Shown here one piece after another: positions 1-8,103 of a DNA stretch of 64,000 bases (within the stretch, counting starts at the first letter, position 1; every line of letters starts with the position of its first letter). The translations under genes were made by a program, and so were the position numbers. The stretch spans positions 62,001 through 126,000 of the forward strand of contig NZ_WAAQ01000002.1 of assembly GCF_008868125.1 (NCBI RefSeq), written 5' to 3'. The notes beneath the pieces are model-generated. The model was given only the letters and a program-made list of their open reading frames with translations, did not search any database and was not told where the DNA came from. The stretch comes from Microbacterium maritypicum (GTDB taxonomy: Bacteria > Actinomycetota > Actinomycetes > Actinomycetales > Microbacteriaceae).

Positions 1-1
1 T

Positions 2-646
2 GCGGAGGCGGCCGAAGCCGTCGCGCAGGAGATCCGTGCCGCGGGCGGCACCGCCATCGCGATCGCGGCCGACGTGGCGAGCGAACCCGACATCGAACGC
101 GTCGTCGCCACCTCTCTCCAGGAGCTCGGCGGAGTGAACGTCGTCTTCAACAACGCGGGGATCATCCGTCGCACCACGGCGGTCGAGACGACCGTCGAGG
201 AGTGGGATCGCGTGTTCGGCGTGAACGTGCGCTCGATCTTCCTGATGTGCAAGCACGTCGTGCCGATCATGGAGGCGGCGGGCGGAGGCTCGATCATCAA
301 CACCGGATCGGGCTGGGGCCTCAAGGGTGGCGGCCAGGCCCTCTCGTACTGTGCCTCGAAGGGGGCGGTCGTGAACATGACGCGTGCGCTCGCGATCGAC
401 CACGGCCCTGCCGGCATCCGGGTGAACTCGGTCAACCCCGGCGACGTGAACACCGGGATGCTGCGCGACGAGGCCCGTCAGCTCGCGCAGGACACCGACG
501 CCTTCCTCGCCGAAGCCGCTGATCGTCCGCTGCGCCGGATGGGCGAGCCGAGCGAGGTCGCGCAGGCCGTGGTCTGGCTCGCGAGCGACGACTCCTCGTA
601 CGTCACGGGGTCGGCGCTCGTCGTGGACGGCGGCGGGATCGCGTAG
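2..646 (+). CDS. SDR family oxidoreductase, 5' end outside window
   Basis: This is the C-terminal 214 residues of a classical short-chain dehydrogenase/reductase. The open frame runs in from base 2 without a start, so the N-terminal TGxxxGIG cofactor loop is missing from the window. Visible SDR hallmarks are NNAG (cofactor pocket), the catalytic S/YxxxK set (Ser in the GSGWG segment, then SYCASKGA with Tyr and Lys) and the PG motif after the fifth strand (VNPGDVNTG). It ends with the typical ASDDSSYVTGSALVVDGG tail, whose length and sequence fit 250-residue NAD(P)-dependent SDRs. The substrate cannot be read from the sequence. A perfect stem-loop follows the stop codon. Confidence 0.93.
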   Translation, partial: AEAAEAVAQEIRAAGGTAIAIAADVASEPDIERVVATSLQELGGVNVVFNNAGIIRRTTAVETTVEEWDRVFGVNVRSIFLMCKHVVPIMEAAGGGSIINTGSGWGLKGGGQALSYCASKGAVVNMTRALAIDHGPAGIRVNSVNPGDVNTGMLRDEARQLAQDTDAFLAEAADRPLRRMGEPSEVAQAVVWLASDDSSYVTGSALVVDGGGIA

Positions 647-653
647 CTGCGGT

Positions 654-685
654 GAGCCCGCGCACTCCGTCGAGTGCGCGGGCTC
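654..685. terminator. 14-bp perfect stem-loop after the SDR gene
   Basis: The arms GAGCCCGCGCACTC (654-667) and its exact complement (672-685) enclose a CGTC loop eight bases after the stop codon. There is no T-run, so it is a stem-loop transcript end or mRNA stabiliser rather than a canonical intrinsic terminator. Confidence 0.6.
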
Positions 686-789
686 TCGACGTCGCGCCGT
701 GCGCTCGACGACCGGCTCATGTGCCAGGCTCATGTGCCCTGCGGGCGGGGCCGGGCGTACCCCCAGGACACTCGCGTAAAATCAGCACA

Positions 790-2310
790 ATGACCGACGC
801 CCCCTCCGACGCTGCACCCGACCTCGGACCGGGCGTCGACCCCGACGATCTCGCCACGACTCTTCGCGTACTCGCCGAGCTGCACCAGATCGACAACGAG
901 CATCCGGACTTCGTCGCCGTGCGCCATGCGACCGCGGCGATGTTCAAGGCCGTCAAGCGGGTGCGCCGCAAGGAGATCCGCGATGCGATCGCCGAGGCCG
1001 ACAAGGCCGTGGTCGCCCGCACCGCCACCGGAGCGCCCAACCGCATCGACGACGAGACGCGCGGCAACGACCTCGCCACGAGCGTGATCGACGCCCCGAT
1101 CGCGGGCGAGCTGCTCAAGCCCCGCAACTGCTACATCTGCAAGCAGCCCTACACGCAGGTGGATGCGTTCTACCACCAGCTCTGCCCGGACTGCGCCCGC
1201 TTCAGCCACGGCAAGCGCAACGCCCGTACCGACCTCACCGGCAAGCGCGCCCTGCTCACGGGTGGCCGCGCCAAGATCGGCATGCACATCGCGCTGCGGC
1301 TGCTCCGCGACGGGGCGCACACCACGATCACCACCCGATTCCCGCGCGACGCCGTCCGCCGCTTCTCTGCTCTGCCCGACTCGGCCGACTGGCTGCACCG
1401 TCTGCGCGTCGTCGGCATCGATCTGCGCGACCCCGCCCAGGTGATCGGCCTCGCCGACTCCGTCGCCGCGCAGGGTCCGCTCGACATCCTCATCAACAAT
1501 GCCGCGCAGACCGTGCGCCGCTCGCCGGGCGCGTACTCGCTGCTTGCGGATGCCGAGCTGCAGCCGCTTCCCGACGGACCGCTGCCCGAGATGGAGACCT
1601 TCGGTCACACGGCCGACCCGCACCCGCAGGCGCTGCAGGCATCCGTCGACGCGCATCCGCTGCTCTCGGTCGCTGCCCTCGGCGGCACGGTCGCCGAGCA
1701 GGGCGGCCAGGCGCTCACGGCCGAAGACCTCGCACGCCTCGCGATGGCCCCCGGATCCTCGTCGCTGGAGAAGCACGCCGACGGCACCGCGATCGACGCC
1801 GGCGGCCTTGTGCCCGACGTGAACCGCGTGAACAGCTGGGTGCAGTCGATCGAGCAGGTCGATCCGCTCGAGATGCTCGAGGTGCAGCTCGCCAACACCA
1901 CCGCACCGTTCCTGCTCATCAGCCGTCTGCGCGCGTCGATGGCCGCCTCGGGTTCGCACCGCAAGTACGTGGTGAACGTCTCGGCCATGGAGGGGCAGTT
2001 CTCCCGCCGCTACAAGGGGCCAGGCCACCCGCACACGAACATGGCCAAGGCCGCACTCAACATGCTCACGCGCACCAGTGCCGGTGAGATGCTCGAGAAG
2101 GACGGCATCCTGATGACGGCCGTCGACACCGGGTGGATCACCGACGAGCGTCCGCACTACACGAAGGTGCGCCTGGCCGAAGAGGGCTTCCACGCCCCGC
2201 TCGACCTCGTCGACGGCGCCGCCCGCGTGTACGACCCGATCGTGCGCGGCGAGGCCGGCGAAGACATCCACGGCGTGTTCCTGAAGGACTACGAGCCCAG
2301 CCCCTGGTGA
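790..2310 (+). CDS. SDR-fold oxidoreductase with N-terminal Cys4 zinc-ribbon-like segment
   Basis: A 506-residue protein. Residues about 1-110 are helical and charged. Residues about 115-140 hold two CxxC pairs (CYIC and CPDC) spaced like a zinc ribbon. From about residue 150 there is an SDR-like Rossmann domain: ALLTGGRAKIG takes the place of the TGxxxGIG loop, then DILINNAAQTVRR, a Ser in VVNVSAMEGQF and a distant Tyr/Lys pair (YKGPGHPHTNMAKAAL). An insertion of roughly 120 residues sits between the NNA motif and the catalytic region, so the protein is twice the usual SDR size. I know of similar long SDR proteins annotated only as oxidoreductases; no substrate can be given. The chosen ATG lies seven bases after a TAAAAT -10 box (777-782), so the mRNA is probably leaderless. 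Confidence 0.85.
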   Translation: MTDAPSDAAPDLGPGVDPDDLATTLRVLAELHQIDNEHPDFVAVRHATAAMFKAVKRVRRKEIRDAIAEADKAVVARTATGAPNRIDDETRGNDLATSVIDAPIAGELLKPRNCYICKQPYTQVDAFYHQLCPDCARFSHGKRNARTDLTGKRALLTGGRAKIGMHIALRLLRDGAHTTITTRFPRDAVRRFSALPDSADWLHRLRVVGIDLRDPAQVIGLADSVAAQGPLDILINNAAQTVRRSPGAYSLLADAELQPLPDGPLPEMETFGHTADPHPQALQASVDAHPLLSVAALGGTVAEQGGQALTAEDLARLAMAPGSSSLEKHADGTAIDAGGLVPDVNRVNSWVQSIEQVDPLEMLEVQLANTTAPFLLISRLRASMAASGSHRKYVVNVSAMEGQFSRRYKGPGHPHTNMAKAALNMLTRTSAGEMLEKDGILMTAVDTGWITDERPHYTKVRLAEEGFHAPLDLVDGAARVYDPIVRGEAGEDIHGVFLKDYEPSPW

Positions 2311-2352
2311 GCCCGCGCTCCCGTATCGGTTCATCCGTCGGGAGAAAGGGCG

Positions 2353-2407
2353 GATGTCGGGCCGAAGATCCCCATCTGCTCCGGCATCCGGAAGATCTTC
2401 CGACATC
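2353..2407. terminator. Hairpin between convergent genes
   Basis: GATGTCGG (2353-2360) pairs with CCGACATC (2400-2407), and a perfect 14-bp palindrome, CGGAAGATCTTCCG, lies at 2389-2402. It sits between the convergent SDR and sensor-kinase genes and may end transcription from either side. There is no T-run. Confidence 0.4.
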
Positions 2408-2433
2408 TGAACCGGGACGGGACGGCAGCCAGG

Positions 2434-3534
2434 TCAGGCGGAAGGCTCGACCGGGTACGGATGCGGCAGCCACACCGTCACGATCAGGCCGCCGTCCGTC
2501 CGCGGGGTGAGCACCAGCGTGCCCCCGTGGGCCTGCGTGATGCGGTCGACGATCGCGAGACCGAGTCCCGCCCCGGCATGGTCGTCGCTGCGGGTGCGCT
2601 CGGCACCACGCTGGAAGGGTTCGATGAGCGTCGCCACGCGGTGCGCCGGCAGCAGCTCGCCGGTGTTCTCCACGACCAGTGCGACGGCGTGGGGCATCGA
2701 GTGCGTCCGCACGGCGACGGCCCCACCCGACGGCAGGTTGTGCACGATCGCGTTGAGCACGAGGTTCGTGACCAGCTGCGGCAGCAGCGTGGAGGAGCCG
2801 AGCACCGGGGCCGGGGCACCGCCCACCTCCACGGCGACGCCGCGACGGTCGGCGAGCGGCACCAGCGCCTCGACCGCTCCTTCCGCGAGGAGCGACAGAT
2901 CCACGATCTCGCGGGTGAACGCGCGACGGTCCGCCCGGCTCAGCAGCAGCAGCGCTTCGGTGAGGTCGATCGCGCGGGTGTTGACCTCCTGCAGGCGGGC
3001 GATCAGCGCATCGACGTCGCGCTCGGGGTCATCGCGGGCGACCTCGAGCAGCGTCTGCGAGATCGCGAGAGGGGTGCGCAGCTCGTGCGAGGCATTGGCG
3101 GCGAACCGCTGCTGCTCGGCGACGTGGGCCTCCAGCTGCTCGAGCATCGAGTCGAAGACGTCGGCGAGGTCGCGGAACTCGTCGCGGGGGCCGGGGAGGG
3201 CGATCCGGTGCGAGAGCGACCCCTGCGCCGCCAGCCGCGCCGCGTCGCCGATGCGCTCGAGAGGCGCCAGCATTCGACCGGCGAGCAACCAGCCGCCGCC
3301 GAGTCCCAGGGCGAGCAGCACCACCATGACGACCGAGGCGACCGGCACGAACGCCCGGATCAGGTCGGAGCGGTTCGGCACGAAGAAGTCGATGTAGGGG
3401 ATCTGCACGTCCGGTACGTAGCGCAGCAGATACAGCCCCACGGCGGCGAGAAGCAGCAACCCCGACACCAGCACGACAGCGGCGTAGCTGAGGGTGAGCT
3501 TGAGGCGGGCGCTCATGCCGGGGCGCCTACGCAT
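2434..3534 (-). CDS. vanS-like: VanS-type sensor histidine kinase
   Basis: A 366-residue membrane kinase. One transmembrane helix lies near residues 15-40 and a second near 75-100, separated by a short extracytoplasmic loop of about 30 residues. A HAMP linker follows (LERIGDAARLAAQGSLSHRI), then the H-box ASHELRTPL with the phospho-acceptor His, the N-box NLVLNAIVHN and the G-box GAGLGLAIVDRI. The start ATG overlaps the stop of the response regulator gene (ATGCGTAG), so the two are one operon with the regulator first, as in vanRS. The short sensor loop matches VanS and related kinases of cell-wall stress. The name rests on context with the divergent vanY/racemase/ligase operon; the sequence alone says OmpR-partner kinase. 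Confidence 0.85.
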   Translation of the reverse strand: MRRRPGMSARLKLTLSYAAVVLVSGLLLLAAVGLYLLRYVPDVQIPYIDFFVPNRSDLIRAFVPVASVVMVVLLALGLGGGWLLAGRMLAPLERIGDAARLAAQGSLSHRIALPGPRDEFRDLADVFDSMLEQLEAHVAEQQRFAANASHELRTPLAISQTLLEVARDDPERDVDALIARLQEVNTRAIDLTEALLLLSRADRRAFTREIVDLSLLAEGAVEALVPLADRRGVAVEVGGAPAPVLGSSTLLPQLVTNLVLNAIVHNLPSGGAVAVRTHSMPHAVALVVENTGELLPAHRVATLIEPFQRGAERTRSDDHAGAGLGLAIVDRITQAHGGTLVLTPRTDGGLIVTVWLPHPYPVEPSA

Positions 3535-4198
3535 CGGCGTCCGTCCCGATCCGGTATCCGACACCCGGCACGGTGAGGATCAGCCACGGCTCGCCCAGTC
3601 GCTTGCGCAGAGAGGAGACCGTGATGCGGACCGCATTCGTGAACGGATCGGCGTTCTCGTCCCAGGCGCGCTCCAGCAGCTCCTCGGCGCTGACCACTCC
3701 GCCCTCGGCATCGACCAGCACCTCCAGCACGGCGAACTGCTTGCGGGTCAGGGCGACATAGCGGTCGTCGCGGTACACCTCGCGGCGGAAGGGGTCCAGG
3801 CGCAGGCCCGCGACCTCGAGAACGGGCGGACGGCTGCGCTGCCGGCGCCGGTCGAGGGCGCGCAGGCGCAGCACGAGCTCGCGCAGTTCGAACGGCTTCG
3901 TGAGATAGTCGTCGGCGCCGATCTCGAAGCCGGTCGCCTTGTCGTCGAGCCGGTCGGCGGCGGTGAGCATGAGGATCGGGATGCCGCTGCCCGAGGCCAC
4001 GATCCATCGGGCGATGTCATCGCCGGACGGGCCGGGAACGTCGCGATCGAGCACGGCGAGGTCGTAGGAGTTGACGCTCAGCAGCTCGAGCGCGGTGTCG
4101 CCGTCGCCCGCGATGTCGGCGGCGATCGCTTCCAGGCGCAGCCCATCGCGTACCGCCTCGGCGAGGTAGGGCTCGTCCTCGACGATCAGTACACGCAT
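3527..4198 (-). CDS. vanR-like: VanR-type OmpR-family response regulator
   Basis: A 223-residue two-domain regulator. The receiver domain shows the acidic pair in IVEDEP, the phospho-acceptor region LAVLDRDVPG (Asp near 51), the Thr in MLTAAD and the Lys in LTKPF. A winged-helix DNA-binding domain follows, with LTRKQFAVLEVL and the C-terminal VPGVGYRIG wing. It is transcribed away from vanY with 87 bases between the two start codons, and that gap carries an 8-6-8 inverted repeat. The kinase gene follows with an overlap. The expected role is to activate the divergent cell-wall operon when the kinase senses peptidoglycan stress or a glycopeptide. The phosphorylation and DNA-binding assignments follow the family; the target is inferred. 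Confidence 0.9.
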   Translation of the reverse strand: MRVLIVEDEPYLAEAVRDGLRLEAIAADIAGDGDTALELLSVNSYDLAVLDRDVPGPSGDDIARWIVASGSGIPILMLTAADRLDDKATGFEIGADDYLTKPFELRELVLRLRALDRRRQRSRPPVLEVAGLRLDPFRREVYRDDRYVALTRKQFAVLEVLVDAEGGVVSAEELLERAWDENADPFTNAVRITVSSLRKRLGEPWLILTVPGVGYRIGTDADA

Positions 4199-4231
4199 GG
4201 CTGCGATCCTACGCAGTGCGGCATATCGGCA

Positions 4232-4253
4232 GCGTATGCAAAAGCGCATACGC
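4232..4253. promoter_or_regulatory. 8-6-8 inverted repeat between vanR-like and vanY-like genes
   Basis: GCGTATGC (4232-4239) and GCATACGC (4246-4253) are exact complements around AAAAGC. This AT-rich island is the only clear symmetric element in the 87-base divergent promoter region and is a candidate binding site for the neighbouring response regulator. OmpR-type regulators more often use direct repeats, so the assignment is tentative. Confidence 0.4.
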
Positions 4254-4285
4254 CCTGGCAACCGGCCCTCTTCTTCACTGGGAGC

Positions 4286-4954
4286 ATGAACACCCGCACC
4301 ACCCCTCTTCCGCTCCGAGCGCGCCGTCGCCGCAGGGTCGTCATCACCGCGATCGCGTTCGCCGCCGCCGTGATCCTCGCGATCGCGGTGCAGCAGTCGC
4401 TGTCCGTGGCCTTCGCCGACGCCACGCATTCGGACCCATCGCCCGCGTCCACCCCTGTTCCGACCGGAGACATCACCGGATCCGTCATCGCCCCGAGCGA
4501 GGCCGACGGGGTGATCCGCGACGACGACAAGCCCACGGCCTTCGAGGTGGACAGGGTCGCCGTCGGCAACCTCGACTCCGCCCTGCTCGAGGCTCTGCAG
4601 CGCGCAGCATCCGATGCGGAGCGCGACGGCGTCACCTTCCGGGTGAACAGCGGATGGCGCTCGCCCGCACTCCAGGAGCGGATGCTGCAGGACGCGATCA
4701 TCCAGTACGGATCCGAGAACGAGGCGCGCCGCTGGGTGGCCACCCCCGAGACCTCGGAGCACGTGACGGGCGGTGCCGTCGACCTCGGTCCCTGGTCGGC
4801 GCTCGATTGGCTCGCACAGCGCGGCTCGCGCTACGGCCTCTGCCAGATCTACGCCAACGAGTCCTGGCACTACGAGCTGCGCCCGGAGGCCGTCGACGAC
4901 GGATGCCCCGAGATGCTCGCCGACCCGACCGCCGACCCGAGGACGAAGCGATGA
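4286..4954 (+). CDS. vanY-like: VanY-type D-Ala-D-Ala carboxypeptidase, membrane anchored
   Basis: A 222-residue protein with an Arg-rich start and one transmembrane or signal-anchor helix at about 18-40, then a Pro/Thr-rich linker and a VanY/peptidase M15 domain facing outward. The zinc site is readable: SEHVTGGAVD gives the SxHxxGxAxD motif (His 159, Asp 166), and ESWHYE supplies the general base Glu 192 and third ligand His 195. The family removes the terminal D-Ala from peptidoglycan pentapeptides, which destroys the vancomycin target. It is the first gene of a four-gene operon and its stop overlaps the racemase start (ATGA). Confidence 0.88.
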   Translation: MNTRTTPLPLRARRRRRVVITAIAFAAAVILAIAVQQSLSVAFADATHSDPSPASTPVPTGDITGSVIAPSEADGVIRDDDKPTAFEVDRVAVGNLDSALLEALQRAASDAERDGVTFRVNSGWRSPALQERMLQDAIIQYGSENEARRWVATPETSEHVTGGAVDLGPWSALDWLAQRGSRYGLCQIYANESWHYELRPEAVDDGCPEMLADPTADPRTKR

Positions 4955-6075
4955 CCACTCTTCTCGCCACCGAACCCGTGACCTTCTCGCGCCTGCACGC
5001 GCCGACACTGTGCACCCTCCCCAATGCCGTCGCCGAGAACCTGAGGCACGTGCGAGCCATGACCGCCGTGCCGATCATGGCCGTGGTGAAGGCCGACGGC
5101 TATGGACACGGGGCCGTCACCGTCGCGAAAGCCGCGGTCGCCGCCGGGGCCGACTGGCTCGGGGTGACCGACGTCGCCGAGGCGCTCGCGCTCCGCGACG
5201 CCGGACTCGACGTGCCGATCCTGTCGTGGTTGAACCCGTCGGGCGTCGATGCCGAAGCCGCCGCCGCGCACCGCATCGACATCGCGATCGGCTCGGTCGA
5301 AGAGCTGCGCCAGCTGATCGCCGACGCCGCGGACCCGGTGCGCGTGCATCTGCATCTCGACACCGGCATGGCGAGGGGAGGGTGCCCTCTCGACGACTGG
5401 TCCGAGCTTTTCCGACTCGCGCGCTCCGGACGGGGCAGGGTCGAGGTCGTCGGGCTGATGGGTCACCTGCCGCGAGCGGACGAGGCCGATCCCACGGCGA
5501 ACGCGGCTGCGGTGCTGCGCATGCGGCAGGCACGCGATGCCATGCTGCGCGCCGGTCTGGGCCCTGTGCTCGTGCACCTCGCCGCGACATCCGGCGCCCT
5601 GACCGACCCCGCCACGCACTTCGGTATGGTGCGGATCGGCGCGGGGCTGGTCGGCATCGACCCCTCGGAGACGACCGCCCTGGTCGGTGCGTCGCGGTGG
5701 ACGGCGCCCGTCGTGCACAGTGCTCTCGTGCCGGCGGGGACCGCCGTCGGCTACGGCGGCACCCACCTCACCGCTCGGGAGACGCATCTGGCCGTCATCG
5801 GCGTCGGATACGCCGATGGTGTTCCGCGCGAGCTCGCGGTCGGCGCGGGGGTGGCGATCGGCGGGGCGCGGCATCCGATCGTCGGGAGGGTGTCGATGGA
5901 TCAGATCGTGGTCGATACGGGCGCCGCACTGTTCCCTCGGGGTGCGGTCGCGACGGTGTTCGGGCCCGACGGAGGGGCCGTGCCCTCGGTGCAGGAGTGG
6001 GCGCGGTGGGCGGGGACCATCCCGCACACGGTCGTCACCGGAATCGGGGCGCGAGTGCGCAGGAGCGTCGCATGA
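4951..6075 (+). CDS. Alanine racemase-fold enzyme, possible VanT-type serine/alanine racemase
   Basis: A 374-residue fold-type III PLP enzyme. The PLP lysine is Lys 47 in VVKADGYGHG (housekeeping Alr usually reads VKANAYGHG). DTGMARGG is the substrate and carbamyl-lysine region. The second catalytic residue is the Tyr of VGYADGVPR, and VSMDQ is the conserved C-terminal substrate motif. The full length fits Alr. The gene overlaps vanY-like upstream and the ligase downstream by four bases each, so the three products are made together. In VanC/E/G clusters the racemase (VanT) makes D-Ser and is fused to a membrane acyltransferase-3 domain. Here the soluble half stands alone and a separate acyltransferase-3 protein is two genes downstream. 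Ordinary Ala racemization remains possible. Confidence 0.9.
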   Translation: MTTLLATEPVTFSRLHAPTLCTLPNAVAENLRHVRAMTAVPIMAVVKADGYGHGAVTVAKAAVAAGADWLGVTDVAEALALRDAGLDVPILSWLNPSGVDAEAAAAHRIDIAIGSVEELRQLIADAADPVRVHLHLDTGMARGGCPLDDWSELFRLARSGRGRVEVVGLMGHLPRADEADPTANAAAVLRMRQARDAMLRAGLGPVLVHLAATSGALTDPATHFGMVRIGAGLVGIDPSETTALVGASRWTAPVVHSALVPAGTAVGYGGTHLTARETHLAVIGVGYADGVPRELAVGAGVAIGGARHPIVGRVSMDQIVVDTGAALFPRGAVATVFGPDGGAVPSVQEWARWAGTIPHTVVTGIGARVRRSVA

Positions 6076-7022
6076 CGACGAAGGTGCTGGTCGTCGGCGG
6101 CGGGCAGAACGCCGAGCACGAGGTGTCGCTGGCGTCTGCCGCCGCGGTTGCCGCCGCATTGCGGATGGGGGATCACGAGGTGACGTGCGTGACCATCGAC
6201 CGCGACGGGATCTGGCGCGTCGACGGTCGCCCGAACGGGGGATCGCCGGCCGAGTCGCTGGCGCTGGCGCTTCCGCTGCTCACACGGACCGACGTCGTCT
6301 TCCCCGCGGTGCACGGCGCCCTGGGCGAAGACGGAGCTCTCGCGGCGCTGTGCGCGCTCGCCGGAGTGCGTGTGGTGGGTTCGGGGTTGCGGGCCGGGGC
6401 CATCGGCATGGACAAGTGGACGACGAAGCTGGTGGCGGATGCCGTCGGGCTGGGCACCGCGCGCGGTCGTCTCGTCTCGGCCGACGACATCGGCGACGTG
6501 GAGTTCGAGGGCGAGATCGTGGTGAAGCCGGTGTCGGCCGGGTCGAGCCACGGCGTGAGTCTTGTGACGCGCGAGGAGGATCTGCTCGCCGCGCTGCACG
6601 AGGCCGCGCGCTTCGACCGCCGGGTCCTGGTCGAGGAGGTCGTGCGGGGGCGCGAGATCGACGTGGCGGTGCTGCGTGAGAAGGGCGGCATCCGCTGGGC
6701 GGCCCCGCCCCTCGAGATCCACGCGACGGGACTGTTCGACACGGCCACGAAGTACGACGGCAGCGCGCGGTTCACGGTTCCGGCGCAGCTCGACGCGGCC
6801 GAGGTGGCCGCGCTCAAGCGGGCGGCGATCGCGGTGTTCGACGCCCTCGGCTGCGACGGGGTCGCGCGGATGGACTTCTTCCTGACCGACCGGGGTCCGG
6901 TACTGAACGAGGTGAACACCATGCCAGGTCTGACGGCTGCGTCGCAGGTGCCGCGGATGTTCGCGGCGGCGGGCGTGACCTACGTCGACCTGGTCACGCG
7001 GCTCGTGCGCGCGGCGTCGTGA
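6072..7022 (+). CDS. D-Ala-D-X ligase, Van-type candidate (D-Ala-D-Ser or D-Ala-D-Ala)
   Basis: A 316-residue ATP-grasp ligase of the Ddl/Van family. It shows AEHEVSLASA with the catalytic Glu 15, PAVHGALGEDG, the phosphate-binding loop KPVSAGSSHGV (152-161), the omega-loop region 221-237 with DTATKYDG, RMDFF (266-270) and the Mg2+ site NEVNTMPG (279-286). The loop reads AGSS, as I recall for VanC/VanG-type enzymes, whereas housekeeping Ddl usually reads EGSS; the omega loop keeps the Lys-Tyr of D-Ala- or D-Ser-forming enzymes rather than the VanA (D-lactate) pattern. It is coupled to the racemase (ATGA) and to the acyltransferase (GTGA). I favour a dedicated resistance-type ligase, but a housekeeping role cannot be excluded. 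Confidence 0.82.
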   Translation: MTTKVLVVGGGQNAEHEVSLASAAAVAAALRMGDHEVTCVTIDRDGIWRVDGRPNGGSPAESLALALPLLTRTDVVFPAVHGALGEDGALAALCALAGVRVVGSGLRAGAIGMDKWTTKLVADAVGLGTARGRLVSADDIGDVEFEGEIVVKPVSAGSSHGVSLVTREEDLLAALHEAARFDRRVLVEEVVRGREIDVAVLREKGGIRWAAPPLEIHATGLFDTATKYDGSARFTVPAQLDAAEVAALKRAAIAVFDALGCDGVARMDFFLTDRGPVLNEVNTMPGLTAASQVPRMFAAAGVTYVDLVTRLVRAAS

Positions 7023-8062
7023 CGGCGTCTTCCGCCTCTCGCGTCGGATGGCCAGATGTCGCGAAAGGCATCTGCATCATCCTGGTGGTGCTCTGGCATG
7101 CGGTGACCAAGCATGCGATCGATGTGGCGGGTGCCGGTCCCGTGACCGACGCCTGGGCGATGCTGAACGCCCAGCTGCTGCCGTTGCGGATCCCGCTGTT
7201 CTTCCTGGTCTCCGGGATGTTCGCCGCACGGGCCGTGCTCGCCGACGACGGGAACTCCTGGCGACGGCGGGCGGCGCGGCTCTCGCTGCTCTATGTCGTC
7301 TGGGTGCTCATCCAGACGTTCGTGCTCGCCCTGGCGCCCGACTTCGACACAGCGCGGGCGACCGACGGGTGGGAGCTGCTCGCGCAGCTGACCATCAGCC
7401 CGACGAACCTCTGGTATCTGCTCGCGCTCGCCGTATACCTGGCGATCGGTCGACTGACCCGCGCCCTGCCGACCGCCGTGGTGCTGTCGGTCGCCTTCGT
7501 GGTCGCGGCGGTCGCCGGGGCCGGAGTCAGCCCCGATCTCGGCAACCTGTGGCAGCTGGTACAGAACCTGTTCTTCTTCCTCGTGGGGCTGCGGCTGCGT
7601 GCGGTCGTCGAACGCTTCGCGAAGAGCGTCGGGGTGTGGCGCACGCTCGCGCTCGCGGCCGTGTACGTCGCGGCGCTGGCGGTCGTGGCAGGCCTCGCCA
7701 TTCGCCTGCTGCCGGGAGTGTGGCCCGCGCTCGCGCTGATCGCGGTGGCGTTCGGGGTGTCGCTCAGCGTGCTCCTCGATCGGCGGATGGGAGTGATCGC
7801 GCGACCGTTGCGCTGGATCGGGCAGCGCACCCTGCCGATCTACGTGCTGCACATGATGCCGCTCGCGCTCATCGATGCGGGGCTGGATGCTGCGGGAGGG
7901 AGGACGACGCCGGTGCTCGAAGCCATCGGCCCCATCGTGCTGACGGCGGCCGTGATCGTGATCTGTCTGGGCGTGCATGCGCTGCTGATGCGCTGCGGGC
8001 TCGGGGTGCTGTTCGACCCCTTGCAGGCGACCGACCGCCTGGTGCCGCGACTGCGCCGATGA
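7019..8062 (+). CDS. Acyltransferase-3 family membrane protein
   Basis: A 347-residue integral membrane protein with about ten hydrophobic helices. The family start is readable: WPDVAKGICIILVVLWHA with the conserved His in helix 1, then PLFFLVSGMFA. Acyltransferase-3 proteins O-acylate cell-surface glycans, and the same fold forms the membrane half of VanT, where it is linked to L-serine uptake. The GTG start overlaps the ligase stop (GTGA), so it belongs to the vanY-racemase-ligase operon. That placement makes the split-VanT reading attractive. The alternative is O-acetylation of peptidoglycan or another wall polymer. The substrate is inferred from context only. Confidence 0.85.
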   Translation: MTASSASRVGWPDVAKGICIILVVLWHAVTKHAIDVAGAGPVTDAWAMLNAQLLPLRIPLFFLVSGMFAARAVLADDGNSWRRRAARLSLLYVVWVLIQTFVLALAPDFDTARATDGWELLAQLTISPTNLWYLLALAVYLAIGRLTRALPTAVVLSVAFVVAAVAGAGVSPDLGNLWQLVQNLFFFLVGLRLRAVVERFAKSVGVWRTLALAAVYVAALAVVAGLAIRLLPGVWPALALIAVAFGVSLSVLLDRRMGVIARPLRWIGQRTLPIYVLHMMPLALIDAGLDAAGGRTTPVLEAIGPIVLTAAVIVICLGVHALLMRCGLGVLFDPLQATDRLVPRLRR

Positions 8063-8103
8063 AGGGCCTCGACAATCGGCGGAGGACGGCGGATGCTGGA
8101 ACC

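Noticed and set aside
730..2406. 550-codon frame antisense to the zinc-ribbon SDR gene
   Set aside because: Arg/Gly/Val-rich sequence without domains. The sense gene has clear motifs and a promoter.
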